Positions 21,980 through 35,189 of a stretch of DNA of 64,000 bases are shown one piece after another. Made by a program: the position numbers and the translations under genes. This DNA comes from Limnanthes douglasii subsp. nivea. Lineage: Eukaryota > Streptophyta > Magnoliopsida > Brassicales > Limnanthaceae. Position 1 is the stretch's first letter; the number at the start of each line of letters is the position of its first letter. The notes beneath the pieces are model-generated. The model did no database searches. It was not told where the DNA came from and saw only the letters and a program-made list of their open reading frames with translations. The stretch spans positions 88,190,334-88,254,333 of the forward strand of contig JAUPFV010000004.1 of the NCBI GenBank assembly GCA_036936605.1, written 5' to 3'.

Positions 21980-23457
21980 TTTTTCAATTCTATGCATTCT
22001 TTTGTTTCATGCCTAATGTCTTTATGGTATTTTAAATATATTTTGTTTATATTTACCGTGGGAGTTTGAATAAGGAAAGGGTTGCGATATTGTACTTGAC
22101 TTCAAGTTTTATCAAATATAGTGGCCACATACTCTGTCAGATCTGCGAAATATTCTGGACAAATCCATTTGTTGGATATTGACCTAGCTACCTATTGTGT
22201 GTTTAATGCTTGTTGATTTACTATGGGCCTTAGAGGAATCTGATTCGTTACTTTATGTTGCACGTTTATCCGAGGAGGCTTGGTAGTAACAAGAGATCTT
22301 TGGAACTGGTTTTTCACCAACTAATCACTAGATCTTCTTTCAGAAACCTAAGTTTTCCACCAATATTATTTTTTCAACAAATCCTCAAATGTCATTGCTT
22401 GACTCTCAGCCACATTGTTCTTTAATATTCATGGGAGAAGTCTCATTCGATAAACTTCCAAAGCCACATAATCTTTACAATATTCCATATCCATTTTTTT
22501 TTACAAAATAGTTAGTATAAGTTTTCAAATTTTATCCAACTTTTTTCCTACAATATATTATAGTGTCACCATTAGCTCGAAACTTCTTACTTCCCATGAA
22601 ATGCTGTCGGAAAATTTTCCAAAATATGTCAAATTTTTTTATATAAACATGCGGAATTCGGTTATACTATTTTGAAGCAACATCTTTAAATGTTTAGGAC
22701 TGCATAGTAATTTGTCATCATCATCGAAATTGTTCATAAATTTTTAAACTGTTCAATATGGCTATCAGGATCTTGTGTTCCGTCGAAATTTTCCAACTTA
22801 AAAATATCAAAATACTTTGGGAGGTTGTGAGAGAGTACAAAGGAGATGATCTCCATTGCATAGAGACCCCCTTAAAAGAAGCTGTGTACTGATTACTTAC
22901 TCGATATTCAAAATTTTGACTCCTCCACGGATTTTTATTGTACACAATGTTATATTTCTTAGCATGATCCTCAGAGCCCTGTACTTTTCCTTTCAAGCCT
23001 TTAATCCTATAAACCGCTCGATATTATTTTCTACGTTTCATTGAATATTTCTTTTTGATGTCTTTCTTCCTACGGTAACCCCTCTCGAGAGAAGATTCAC
23101 TTAAATCATAGAGAAAATAATCACTTGACTTAGATGATTCATATATGTACCTTGGATTTAGTTTATTACTCAGAGAACAACGACGATACCTATGGTATCT
23201 GTCTTTCTACTACTGATTCGATGGTGGTCATCAAGTTCATATTTCTTAGTTTTATTTTCCCTTCGAACTTCAGACTGAATTTTCTTAAAAGCCATCGCAA
23301 CATCTCTTTCAGAGTTCAGCTTTTCAATATTTTCCAACACTTCGTTTCTCCGAGTAACCAAGATGGGCTCTTCTAATATCTCACCAACATGTTGATCATC
23401 ATGTTGTTGATCGATCTCCATGTTATTTCTGACGCGGCCTCTTTGATTTTTTTTCAA
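21980..23457 (-). pseudogene. gag of the pol-less gypsy element
   Basis: Minus-strand reading gives LPKYFDIFKLENFDGTQDP followed by SHIEQFKNL and NNFDDDDKLLC, the same gag domain block as at 38.1 and 56.1 kb (Retrotrans_gag type). Near 22180-22090 it reads CPEYFADLTEYVATIFDKT, the segment preceding the zinc-binding motif in the other copies. Stops and frameshifts interrupt it. It ends only about 130 bp from the end of the convergent antisense ORF, so the pol deletion is complete. Confidence 0.6.
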
Positions 23458-23558
23458 CTATCAAATCATTATTCATGTATTATTCTCCTTGAATTTCCAT
23501 CACTTTTCTTTCAAAATTTTAACAATGTTTTGGAAGATGATTACGGGTACCAAACCGG

Positions 23559-23577
23559 TTCCCACAGACGGTGCCAA
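23559..23577 (-). other. Primer-binding site of the pol-less gypsy element
   Basis: The minus strand reads TTGGCACCGTCTGTGGGAA immediately after the LTR end TATCA. It sets the direction of the element. Confidence 0.75.
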
Positions 23578-23935
23578 TGATAGTTCCAGAAATCTTTAGA
23601 GGAGATGTTAGAGTAAAACAATATTTGATGGACTAAATTGGTGATACAAACTACTTAGTGAATAATTTAGAGAGAGAAGCTCCACACTTTAGAGAGAGAA
23701 AGTTATATGTAATAATTTTGTAATCATTAATCAATCATCATTCAAGATGTGGTACTTTTAGATCCCACGTGTCTAAACAAGTCACTAATAATGGTACTGT
23801 CCTCCAATTTTTTGTTTGTTACAAATTGGTCCTTTTGGATTACATAATTATCAATTACTCCTAAAAGACTTTCTTTATGTCAAATTACAACCTTAACTTT
23901 TTAAAGTCTTTAGTTAATTTATTATTCCCCCATTA
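23578..23935 (-). repeat. 5' LTR of the pol-less gypsy element
   Basis: Partner of 18146-18526. Its outer end is TA instead of CA on the plus strand (cccccatta), a point mutation relative to the other LTR. Confidence 0.85.
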
Positions 23936-25098
23936 CCTGGTAGAACATATTTTTCTGATATGTTGGCCTTTTGTGTGTAAAAGTATACTCATTTTTGAAA
24001 CTATGAAATTAAATTTGTTTTTTGTCAAAAAATATTTTATTAATGTCAATTGTCTCATTAAAACCTTCTCCCGCTACCGAGGTAGGAAATATTACACCCT
24101 CATGGTTTGATAAATAAGTTTTACAGGTAGTAGTAAGTTATAAACCTAAGTGAAGGACTATGATAGGATTTCACGTGATATATATTATAGGGGTATCAAA
24201 ATTGGTTTGGCTTCATGTTAGCGTTGACTGTACAAGAACCCTCCCCCTTTGGAGCCAATTTTCGAGCCAATGTTTTTTATTCTGAAGGAAAAATCTTTGA
24301 AGAAACTTATCTCATAGTTCAAAACTTTTGAACCATACATTATAATTGTTTCCATTCCTCATTAGTGTCTAGTAATATTTTGATCGTACATGTGCTTTGA
24401 TGCTTCTTTATGCAATTAGATTTAGCTCAGAACTTCGGGTGTGGACATTACTTGTTTCATCATACACTGCAAAACTATGAGATGTCGTACATATTGTTAG
24501 CTAGTACTATTGTCTATATTCTATATACCATGACAAATGACGTTTCTCCCATTGCAGTTCAAGGTGTGGTTCTGTATGATCATAAGACCTTTTATAAAAA
24601 ATTTAACCATATTCTAGCTACTCTCTCCAACAAGTTCTTAATTCTCTCTGTTATTATCATGCTGGTTACTTTAACTTGACCATTAATTTGAGGATGAAAA
24701 AAAGAAGAGTATATGGGATGGGTTACGGATTTAGCTATACCGACACCCGACCCATTACCATCCCTATATATAAGTATAACATTACTAATGAGGTATATAA
24801 GTACATTTAAAATAACAAAAATGCCTCTATAATAAACCAATACATTTTACGAAATTCTAAGATGCAGTTTGATTACAACGTCATATAAGTTATAACATTA
24901 CTAGCGAGAGGTATATATTTATATGTACATCTAAAATAACAAAAATGCCTCTATAATAAACCAGTACAAAATAGTTGATTCAGAAGACTTTATTAGCCTA
25001 TAATTAATAAAAAAACAAACTAATACACTGTAGTTAATATAAGTAATCATATGGGTATCATGTTAATTTTACTTTTGTAGTAAATACAACCATAATAT
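23936..25098. other. AT-rich flank with a duplicated 80-bp segment
   Basis: No gene that I can support. 24766-24845 and 24887-24970 are two copies of one segment (core aataacaaaaatgcctctat) about 124 bp apart. Part of the stretch continues the old element interrupted at 18146. Confidence 0.5.
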
Positions 25099-25118
25099 CC
25101 TAGAAACTAGAAAGTGCA

Positions 25119-25196
25119 CAAGAACTTTAGTGCTAGTATCTCATTGGTCATGAATTTCAAGAACTTTAGTGCTAGTATCTCATTGGTCATGAATTT
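25119..25196 (+). repeat. 39-bp tandem repeat at the LINE 5' end
   Basis: Two perfect copies of caagaactttagtgctagta followed by tctcattggtcatgaattt, period 39. Tandem repeats at the 5' end serve as promoters in some LINEs; here that is only a possibility. Confidence 0.85.
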
Positions 25197-25398
25197 CAAT
25201 GTTGAGCGAAATCCCAATATATATTTATACTTCATCAGAAATAATAAGAATAAGGATGGTTCGGTTCTAAGAACCGTTTTTTTGTTGAATCTCCGACGAG
25301 ATCATTATCTATTGCTGCTAATTTTGTCGCTGGTTTTTTTTCTTTTTCTCTTTTCTTGGTGGTTATCTCTATCATGGAGATAAAAAACAAAGTGTTAT

Positions 25399-26618
25399 TT
25401 GAAGAAGAAAACTTTCCGCCTCTGTCTTAAGATCTCAAACATGGAAATGTCGATCAAAGTTTTGAAAAAAGATCTTACGCAAAATTATTCAAACAACAAT
25501 CTGTCAATAAGAGAGTTTAAACCGGAAAGCATTCAAAGGAAATTGGACCACATCTCTGTCCAATATTCTAAAGAGGTCAAGGATGCTCTGTTACAGAATT
25601 AAAAAATAACGTTAATTGGAAAATTTTCTTTGGATTTTCCAAAGAAGGTTTTTATAGAAAGTTTCTTGAGTTCGTTAAAATTAAAATTAAACTATCGAAC
25701 CGTTGACTGAAATTCTCATCATATCCTTATTGAGTTTGAATTAAAGGAATACGTCCGTAGGTTGTGTGCTAGAAGCGTTTGGAAGGTTGGAGTTTCAACT
25801 ATGAGAGTCTTACGTTGGACGCTAGAGTTTCATATCAAGATTGAAAGCCTGCAATAGTTTCGGTTAAGTTCGAAAAAATCCCTGAGTTTTTATATAATGC
25901 AGATTTTCTTCATGAAATAGCTGTAACCTTAGGAACTCCCTACAAATTTGAGGTTCCAAATGAAAGCAAGGCTTCTAAAAATGCAGCTTTTGCGTTGATT
26001 GAATTAGATGTTTCAAGAAAAATACACAGTAACATATGGATTTGATTCGATGTGAACGATGGTTACTGGATTTCTGTTACATACAAGAATTTGCCCTCTT
26101 ACTGCAGTTTATGCTACCATATGGGACATAATGTGGATGAATGCAAGAAAAACTCTATGAATATCAATGTTAGCGTTCGTGACAAGCAATACCAGATCAG
26201 GAACAATGGTAATCAATCTCCAAAAGTTAAAGAAACCAAAGAAAGTGAATTAAAAGGATATGATACAAACAACCAAGAAGCTGTTGGCTCCAATTCAAAC
26301 TTCATTCCTAATGTTAAATCAATAGTGGTTCACAAAGAAAAGAAGAAAGATCTTTCAAAGGAAAAAATATACAGAAGAAAGCAGATGGTTAACACTATAT
26401 CTGAAAGTGATGCTAAGTCAAAAGACATAACTCATGAAGTTACATTGCCAGAAGATATAGAATTTATTGAAGCAATACAGCAACTAGATAGGAATTGTGA
26501 TCAACATGAAATGCAAGACGACAATAACTTTATATCTGGTTTAAACTCTCCAAACCAAGGAAATATTGGCAGCATTCAAAATTCCCCAACCATAACAGAA
26601 ACATGTCCAATGGTCTAA
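25399..26618 (+). pseudogene. LINE ORF1 (RNA-binding, CCHC zinc knuckle)
   Basis: The frame from about 25850 reads VKFEKIPEFLYNADFLHEIA and ends in the knuckle CSLCYHMGHNVDEC (26099-26140), the arrangement of plant LINE ORF1 proteins that coat the element RNA. After the knuckle comes a long hydrophilic tail to the TAA at 26616-26618. Upstream the frame is broken, with one in-frame stop between DVSRKIHSNIWI and DVNDGYW. Confidence 0.75.
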
Positions 26619-26744
26619 GACTTCAGTACCATCATAAAGAATAAGCTCAAATCAGCAAGAAAAATAAAAAAAACCAAACACGAGAATAATGAAATCTCTG
26701 AAATATGCAGGGATAAACAAGAAACACAAATCATAATTATAATA

Positions 26745-29700
26745 ATGATAAAGATTCTTAAATTGAATTTCCTTGGTATTAACAACAAAGCAACAGTGAG
26801 TAGGCTGAAATATATCATCTTCAAAGAGAAAGTCAACATCTTAGCCATTCAAGAGCCTATGACTAAGCCTGAAAAAATTGCTGAAATTGATTTGGTGTTA
26901 GGTTTCTCTAATCATACTCTTAATCTTTCTAATAAAATCTAAGTTTTTAGGGCAGACGATATTTGTATTAACACTTTGGTTAATCATGATTAGTGCCTGA
27001 ATATGGAGATGAAAACTAACGATAACATTGGTTTTCATTTAATTGTGGTTTATGCAAACTGTAACACGATGCTTAGGATTGATTTATGGGATCAATTAAA
27101 GTTGATCTTTATGACTGAACAAGGCTGGCTTACTGTTGGTGACTTCAACACCATTGCCTCATCTGAAGAGAAGCTAGGGTGTAATGTTACTGATCAAAAT
27201 AACATCGATGATTGTGTGCATACTATTAGTGAACGTCGATTGGAGGATGTTGGGTTTGTGTGTTCAAACTTCACCTGGAATAGAAGCATGAAGTGGAAAA
27301 GACTTGATCGAGCAATATTCAACACTAATTGGACCAATATTTTCAACACAACTCAGGTCCATCATATGGTCAGAACTTGTTACGAACATGCTCCTATTCT
27401 TATATCTGCTTCTAATGATCTAATAGGTTAAGTTTTAAGTTTATGAACATGTGGATAAATGATCAGTCCTTTCTAAGTGTGGTTGAACAGAACTGGAGTT
27501 TGCAAATTGGAGGCTATCCTGATGAGATCTTTTGGTTCAAGATTAAGAGACTTCAAAAATGTCTTAAAGCTAGGAACATTAACTGTTTTGGTAACATTTT
27601 CAGTAAAGTAAAAGAGACTGAAGATAATGTTAATAAAGCTGAGCTGCTTCACTCCAGGTTTAACAATCATAACACTAATGTTGATCTTAAAAAAGATAAT
27701 AGTTTATATATATATATAGGCTCTGATAATTGAAGAGTATTTTTGGTAGAAAAAGTTTTACAATTCTTGGCTTATCGAGGGTGACAGCAACACCAAATTA
27801 TTTCATGCTTATGTTTCTAAAAAGAGGAGGAAAATACTATAAAGGTCATTAAAGAGGATAATAATTGGATTTATAATCCTGAGGACATTGGTAGATCTGT
27901 AGAGCAGTATTTCAAGTCCCACTTCACTAGAAAACATTATGGAAGCCATGAAGATGAGATAAACTGTATGCAAGATGATATCATGTGTTCTATTCCTCGT
28001 TTGATCTCTCTTTCAGATACTGATTCTTTGATCAAAGCTATGAAGATGAGCTATGGAACATTTTAAACACGACGAACTCTGCAAGTGAAACAGGCATAGA
28101 TGGGTACAATGTTTCTTTTTATAAAGCTTGTTGGAACATTATAAAAAATGATTTGATTATGGCTATGAATTCTTACCAATATAGCCACAAAATTCCAAAT
28201 TAGATCTTTGCAACTGGTCGTTGTCTTATTCCTAAGACTCTGATACCTATATACTGGAACAATTATCGTCCTATAAGTCTCTGTTCTATGAGTTATAGAA
28301 TCCTTTCTAAGTTGATTAACACTAGATTAGCCAGTATTCTCCCTAAAATTATCTCTAGTACTCAAGGTGCCTTTGTTAGAAACCGTTCTATACATGAGAA
28401 TATTTAGTTGCTAAAGAGATGGATTATGACTTGAATAGGAAGCCTAATAAAGGAAACATCATGGCCAAATTAGACATGCCTAAGGCATTTGACATGCTGT
28501 TTTTTCCTTTATTAGTTTGGTTTCTCTAAGAAGTTTGTTAAGCTTATTGGTGATATGATCAAGGAGATTAACATCTCCATATTGATCAATAGTAAGGTTT
28601 ACGGTTATTTTCAAACTTTAAGAGTCTTGAGACAAGGAGACCCCTTGTTACCAAGACTCTTTATCATTGGTGAAGATGTGCTTTTGCGTGGGCTTTTTTA
28701 CCTTTATAATTCTAATAAACGTATGCCTCTAGATCTTCCTACGTTGTCCCTAGTATGTTTTTGCGGATGCTATTTTAATATTTACTAATAGTTTAAACTC
28801 TTCAATCAATCTTTTAAGCTGTTTTCTAGACATATATCAACTGGTTTCAAGGCAGTCTATTAAAAGGAGAAAACTTAGATCATTACCTCAAACAGGCTTC
28901 ATCAAAGTAGGATCCATATCCTGGAAACCAGCACTAGCTACAAAGTTGAGCAGCTTCCTATAAGGAACTTAGGGATATGCCTCAACTGTAACAACAAAGC
29001 AAAGAACTACAACAAATTGATAGACAAAATCAAAGGAAAAATCACTACATGGGATAACAAATTTTTTTGTTTTGGGGGAAGTCTCTCTTTAATCTCTTTT
29101 ATTCTCATGCCTATACCATATTATTGTATGTATAATACTATGTTGCCTGTTAGTGTTATTAAAAGACTTGAAAAAACCTTCAACAAGTTTCTATAGATAT
29201 CTAAATTTAATGTTAAAAGTGTACATTGGACTGATTGGGTGAATCTTTGTAAGCCTTTTGATAAAGAAGGTCAAAATATTAGAAAATTAACTAATATTCA
29301 GAACACTCTTTCTCAAAAGTTGTGCTACAATTATAGGAAAAAAGAAAGTTTATGGTCTCTAATGATGCATGCCATTTATAAAAACAGAGTTCATCCTCTT
29401 AAGGGTAATTTTTATAAACATGGCTCTCTTACTTGGAAATGTTTAATTAACATTAAAGATATTGCTGAAACTAATATTATATGGTGGGTGATATGGAAAA
29501 ATCGCAATGAGTTGAAGTTTAAAAACATTAGTGTCTCTATCGATTCCGATATCCATCATATTAACAAAATTATATTTAGTCTTGATACATCTAAGAAACT
29601 AACTAGAAAGCATTGGACAAAGTTAACTGATGCAGGATCATCTTTAGGATGTACTTCAATTTACGTTAGAAACAAGAAGGAGACTTACCTGAAGTGGATT

Positions 29701-30165
29701 GCTCCTTCATGTGAAAGAATGAAGCTCAACGTTGACGCTGCTTGCATCCCCAAAGGTGAATCTGGTGGAGGTATGATAATCAGAAACAACAATGGAGATA
29801 TAGTTAAGGGATTGTGAAAAATATTTGGAAAGTTGTCTCCTATTATGGCCGAAACTCGTGCCCTGCTTGAAGGTTTACTGATTTGCGGAGATAATAGCTC
29901 GTCCAAAGTCGACATAGAATCTGACTGCCAATCTGTAATCGATATTCTCGCTAAAGGTAAAAGCCCCTGGTATTTGCACTCTATAATTTCTATCTGCATA
30001 AGTTTAATCCACCATTCAATCACCATCAAGTTTATTCCTCGAACGCAGAACAAAGCTGCAGATTGGCTCGCTAAGTGGACGTGGAATTGCCAAACAGGAA
30101 ATTTGAGTGTTCTGAGTTCAATGCTCCTTCTGATCTCCTTTCTAGTGTTCTTCTGGAGAGCATGA
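26745..30165 (+). pseudogene. LINE ORF2 (endonuclease, RT, RNase H)
   Basis: Endonuclease blocks: ILAIQEPMTKPEKIAEIDL (about 26840) and TVGDFNTIASSEEKLG (27130-27180). RT blocks: SETGIDGYNVSFYKACWNII (28090), NNYRPISLCSMSYRILSKLI (28260), STQGAFVRNRSIHEN (28360), and KLDMPKAFD (28467) where active elements usually have a K-D-x-x-K-A-F-D pattern. The catalytic F-A-D-D box is not readable. RNase H: KLNVDAACIPKGESGGGMII (29723) and ESDCQSVIDILAKGK (29920), with one stop at 29817. The reading changes frame many times. Confidence 0.8.
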
Positions 30166-30460
30166 GTATAGGGTATATAAACTCTAGTTCTAACTAATGA
30201 GTTATGATGTTGGTCTTCAAGATTCAAGAATCGGGTGGTTTCTCTGATAGTTTATCCGTTTATTTCTTCGATTGTTTCTTCTTTGGAGTAGTTTGGTAGC
30301 AATGGAGGATGTCAAAGACTGAAGATTAAAGTCTTGATTCGATGTTGAAAATGACCTTGATGTTTTTTTTAGATTGTAACGGCTAGTTCTTGAAACGTTT
30401 TCAGCCTGATGGTTTGTTAAAATTGGGTAAACAATTTTAAATCCTTGTAATTTAACCAAT

Positions 30461-31781
30461 CACTTAAATTGATCCTAAAAGTAATAAATATTCAATTTGT
30501 TTCCTATATATATACACGCGAGACAATTGTGATACCATGGTAAAAGAGTAGAAGTGGATTGCGATAAATCCGAATATTTTCGGAGGAGAATAAAGGGTCC
30601 AAAAGGGATTTATATTTTACGGAGATTTATACTTTATAAAATATGAATATTTTGAGTTGTTAAATTTTGTTTTATTATTTTCACTAAACAATAACTCATA
30701 TTACTTTGAAAAATAGTTTTTAAAATATAACTAATGAAGATATATAAAATATTCAAATGGTGTCTGTTCAGGATCCAAGAGGTGGTATCTCCCTGCACGG
30801 TGCGATGGAGTATTACAAATATTTGTTTAATTTTGTTTTTTTCTAAATAGTTATTATTTTTAAATTTTTTATGCTGAACTTGTTTTTGGACAGTTGTTAA
30901 TTGGTTTTACAGATGAATTTTGATTTTGATCGATATGTGCAAAGACATGGTTTACAAAAATCATACAAAAAATCATTCATTGTTTAACCTATTATGATTT
31001 TATCTGATAGAGATTCTTAGATAACCATTACAAATATTTAAATCTTAAAATATATAACACAAGAATTCAAAATTATCATGTTTATTAATTATGATATTTT
31101 TTACATGAATTGAATTTTAATCTGAATCCTAGTTTCGTCTCAGAATTCCTTTAAATATACTCAGTTTTTTTAACAGTTGAGATTATAAATTTATAAACAC
31201 ATAATTATTCTCTTACTTTATACAAACACTTTCAATTCAAGTTTGTTTAAGTTATTTTCAAAAATTATGTAAGTTATATTTTACAATCATAAACTTATTT
31301 GTTACATAATTTATCTTTAACGGTAATGATAGTTGAGATTATAGGTTTATAAGAACATAATTATCCTTTTTTTATATTAAAAATGAAATATATACAAATC
31401 ATAAATTTGAGATATGAAATAGATTTCAAAGATTGAAATCTAATTGAAAATACAAATTACACTTCTATTTGGAGTAAATGATGTGAATTTGAAGCCAACA
31501 CGTCTAATTACTATTAGACTATTTTGAGAAATATTCACGCAACCAATTTACTGCATGCACTATTCATTAGACTATCCACATTGCTGCTTGCTATCAGCCA
31601 CTTTTGAGAGCCAACCACGCTTCATGTTTGGTTCTTGCTCTATATATTTGTCTATCAACATTGCCGCTTGCTATCTACCTTTTTTGACGGGTATCTTCAC
31701 ATATGACTTCATACCAACTGCCATATAATAACCTTGAAAGGACTTGATAAAACATTAGAAATCATTGTTATGATTTTATAC
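30461..31781. other. AT-rich non-coding stretch
   Basis: Very AT-rich, no coding signal. A short segment is repeated imperfectly at 31567-31600 and 31640-31672 (tctatcaacattgccgcttg and variant). Nothing else seen. Confidence 0.6.
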
Positions 31782-31977
31782 TTAAATAGCATAAGAATGG
31801 TTTTGGGTTTTTGAAATGTATTTTATGGTCATGGTAGATAATATTAGCTTTCTACAACAACTAATAAAAGTTTGTAAGTACCAAGGAGCATAACCTTGAG
31901 AAAGCATTTCAATGATCATTGTAGAGTCAGTTTCTATGTTAACATTTCTAAAGCCATTTTGGAAGCAGATAATCAAA
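31782..31977 (-). pseudogene. LINE RNase H fragment fused to gypsy RT
   Basis: The minus strand reads NVNIETDSTMIIEMLSQGYA and then PWYLQTFISCC, matching the RNase H of the LINE at 29.9 kb (DIESDCQSVIDILAKGKSPW) and not any gypsy protein. The frame continues directly out of a gypsy reverse transcriptase segment upstream (switch near 31978, after GIKVDS). It is probably a 5'-truncated LINE insertion that happens to keep the frame open. Confidence 0.65.
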
Positions 31978-34180
31978 CTATCAACTTTTATCCCTTTTTC
32001 ACTTATTATGAAACCCAAAAAGTTTCCTGACCTAAGTCCAAAGGTACATATCTCTGGGTTTAATTTTAAACGAATAACTCTCAAATTTGAGAAAGTTTCT
32101 TCAAAGTCATGTAGGTGTTCTTCATCAGCAGAGCTTTTGATCAACATGTCATGTATTTAAACTTTCATATTCCTCCTGATTTTAGTGGCAAAATATTTGT
32201 TCACTAATCTTTGATACGCGGCTCCAGCATTCTTGAGGCCAAAAGACATCACTCGATAACAATGCATTCTTCTATCAATAATAAATGTAGTACTTTCTTG
32301 ATCCTTCATATTCATCTTGATTGTATTATACTCTACGAAAGCACCCATGAAAGAAAGAAGCTTATTACATAGAGTTGAATCAACAAGCTAATACATGTTT
32401 AAGAAATGAAAAGGATCCTCCTAGCAAGCTCTATTGAGATGAATAAAATCGAAACATATCCTCAATTTTATGTTCTTCTGATTTACAAGCACAAGATTTG
32501 CAGTCCATAATGGATAACGTGCTTCTTGAATTTGTCATAGTTTAGATAATCGATTTATTATGCCACTATTGGCTCAGACTTTTTTACCAATAAATTCCTT
32601 TATTTTTGAATGACATGTATAATTTTTGGGTTAACTGCCAAGCTATTGATAATCACCTCGGAGGGAACCCCCATAATATTTTCAATTTCAAAGCAAAAAT
32701 CTCCAAATTTTAGACAAGTATCTTATTAATTGATAACATAATGATGACGATAACAACATTCCTATTCGTAATTTTTTTCTATTATGAAAACATAAACCTC
32801 CACATCTGCATCGGTAACCAATGAATCCGCGGTCTCCCTCGGGTAATCCACCCTATCCACATTAAATGAAGCCTCATTTTACTAATATTCTGCCATTCTG
32901 TCAATAGTAACACCCTTCTTGGTGTGTAAATTTGTTGCATAACATTCTCTAGCCACTTGTTGGCTACTTTTAACGACTCCTACACGATCATCAATTACAT
33001 ATTTGAGGCATTTATGAACTGTATAAGCTACAATATGTATTCTTAATAACCATTATCTCTCCAAAATAGCATTATAGCTTGTCAGAAAATTCACTACCAT
33101 AAACAAAACTTGATAGTTTTTCTTAAACGGACCACGACCTAGTACAACCTCACCTTCAAATTATCCAATAACGTGTGTCGTTACCCTATTAAATCCTACT
33201 ATGGTATGCCCATGTCAGAATTAAATGTGGATTATGTATCTTATCATGTGTTAACAGAATTAGCACATTAGCTGAACTGCCAGTGTCAATTAGTATCCTT
33301 CGGATCTGAGTGCCTGCTATTTATGTTCCAATCACTATTGCGTCTTCATGAGGACCAACTATTCCCCATAGATAATCTTCATCAAATAAGATAAATAATG
33401 TAATATATTTTGAAAAAGATCAGTAGAAATTACTCATTCCAACTAAGTAGATAAACTGACCACATGGATTATTCTAGAATTATTAGTGTTCCCAGCCACA
33501 ATATTTCCTCCAAAAATTTCCAAAGACTCGAAAAACTCACATAAGATTCGAACTCTTCCTTGTATCACTGGTTCATTCACAACTAGCACCACCCTCCGAT
33601 TTGGATCATGATCAAGATATTTTGAAGATACATCAATTCTCTCCCTAGGCCAAGCCATCAACAACATATTTTATTGTTTCGAAGACAAATTTACAACATG
33701 TTGTACATGTGGATTAACGTTCAAAATATGTCGACCACTTCATTACCCTTTAGCAAACGTTCTCAACTTATCATTCCTATCAGAATATGAATTTCTTACT
33801 TTGGGGCTATGCAACCTATTGTATCATGTCCAGAGTCATTGTAGTATTTACAAAATTTATTATCTCACTCCTCTTTTACTTTATTTTTAGTTGGAGATTT
33901 TTTCGAAAATGAACGTGATTCTTAGCTTTTTCAAAAAAATTCACCACATTATCAGTTAAATCTGTAAAATAATCTGGTCTCATCCACTGATTTGACCTAA
34001 CACGAAGTGGTTGGTAATTAGAATCTAACACCTCTGTTGGTCCCGATCGATGAGAAAATTAATGGATACCCTTAGTTGAGAAGGTCCTTAAGAAGGCGAA
34101 GTACTACCCTGATAGCCTTGACTGGTGGGATTATTTCCTTGTCATGTGGTAATAAGTTTGAATAGATGATTATTTAAAAC
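31978..34180 (-). mobile_element. Fragment of a Tat-type gypsy element
   Basis: Minus-strand remnants in order: gag end (about 34180-33700), a gag-protease linker SSKYLDHDPNRRVVLVVNEP (33640-33580), an aspartic protease site RILIDTGSSANVLIL (about 33310-33265) and reverse transcriptase (32348-31978: HCYRVMSFGLKNAGAAYQRL, then LKLNPEICTFGLRS and LGFIISEKG). Similar segments occur at 39.0-40.8 and 57.0-58.7 kb. No LTRs were found, and many stops are present. Confidence 0.75.
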
Positions 34181-34551
34181 TAGTTGATAATATCTATTAA
34201 AAAAATTTGTATGAAGAATATATTAGTCGTAATGATTCTAAAAAACCCAAATTTTTCTAAATACATTTTACCAATCTTATTAAATAAAAGATTTATAAAA
34301 TAATTTATAACAAAATTTGATAAATAATATAATATTGTTAGTAACAACTAATATTTATCATATATATACATATATTGTTACCGCTTGGTTAGGTTTATCC
34401 TTATTATTTTGACGCGCTGTGTTTATTATGCACATTACTAGAAGATCATAAAATAATTATACTATGATATTTGTTACTAATTAACAAAAAATTATTGAGA
34501 AAATAGTTAATTTGAAAAATCAAAGGTACAAAAAGAAAACAATGTATAAGT
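34181..34551. other. AT-rich spacer
   Basis: Runs of A and T, including a TATATACATATA stretch. No coding or repeat signal beyond low complexity. Confidence 0.6.
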
Positions 34552-34836
34552 TGTTGAAAATTAACATTATCAACATTGTTTGGACATCAAAATATGAATT
34601 ATTTATTAAGTGGTAGGTTAAAGATTTGAATAATATATTTTTGATGTAAAAATATTATTCAATTAGGAAGAATATTATGTGAGTGATTTGATTTTTTTAG
34701 TATATGAAAATATTATATTAGTACAAAATATTATATATAGTCATTAAAACATGATAATATACTAATATAAATATAGGAGATGTACAAGAGAGCATAACAA
34801 CGAAAAATCAATAATATTTATTTTATTTTTCTAACA
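34552..34836 (+). repeat. 5' LTR of the copia remnant
   Basis: Starts TGTTGAAAATT and ends CTAACA. Shares atactaatataaatatagga and gagagcata with the split 3' LTR. Confidence 0.8.
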
Positions 34837-35189
34837 AGGTATCAAAGTCATCCATCGACGTCGAACGAACCAATGACTTCATACCTACCAATGATTAACT
34901 TTTAAATGGTGTCCAACAAGATGTAAGTGAACCACTCAGTCCAATTACTTATCATATAATTGATGATTATGTAAATGTTGACACTAGTGGAGAAGTGTCT
35001 AAAGAAGATAGATATATTTTACCTAGCAGGAATAATCGTGGATTCCACCTACACGTTACTCACCCAACCATGTTCCTTAAGCCAGTAGATATTCTATGGA
35101 AACATGGTTAAATAGAGCATGTCAGCAAAAGGCCAATCTATTTACTATAATTTATATACCCATGAAATTATAAAAACTGTTTAAGAAAC

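Larger units (their letters stand above)
18146..23935 (-). mobile_element. Ty3/gypsy element keeping gag and antisense ORF, no pol
   Basis: Direct repeats 18146-18526 and 23578-23935 are LTRs (both start TGATAGTTC on the plus strand). Just inside the right LTR the minus strand reads TTGGCACCGTCTGTGGGAA, a primer-binding site of the type common in plant gypsy elements, so the element runs on the minus strand. Likely target duplications are CCTGT (18141-18145) and CCTGG (23936-23940), one mismatch. Inside are gag (minus) and an ORF on the plus strand; protease, reverse transcriptase, RNase H and integrase are missing. It must have moved, if at all, with enzymes from relatives. Confidence 0.85.
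25099..30460 (+). mobile_element. Decayed L1-type LINE with RNase H
   Basis: Plus-strand order: 5' tandem repeat, ORF1 (nucleic-acid binding, zinc knuckle), ORF2 (endonuclease, reverse transcriptase, RNase H). This is the layout of plant L1-clade LINEs that carry RNase H. Many stops and frameshifts make it inactive. There are no LTRs. The ends are estimates: the 5' end is set by the tandem repeat at 25119 and the 3' end by loss of coding resemblance. I saw no clear poly(A) tail. Confidence 0.8.
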
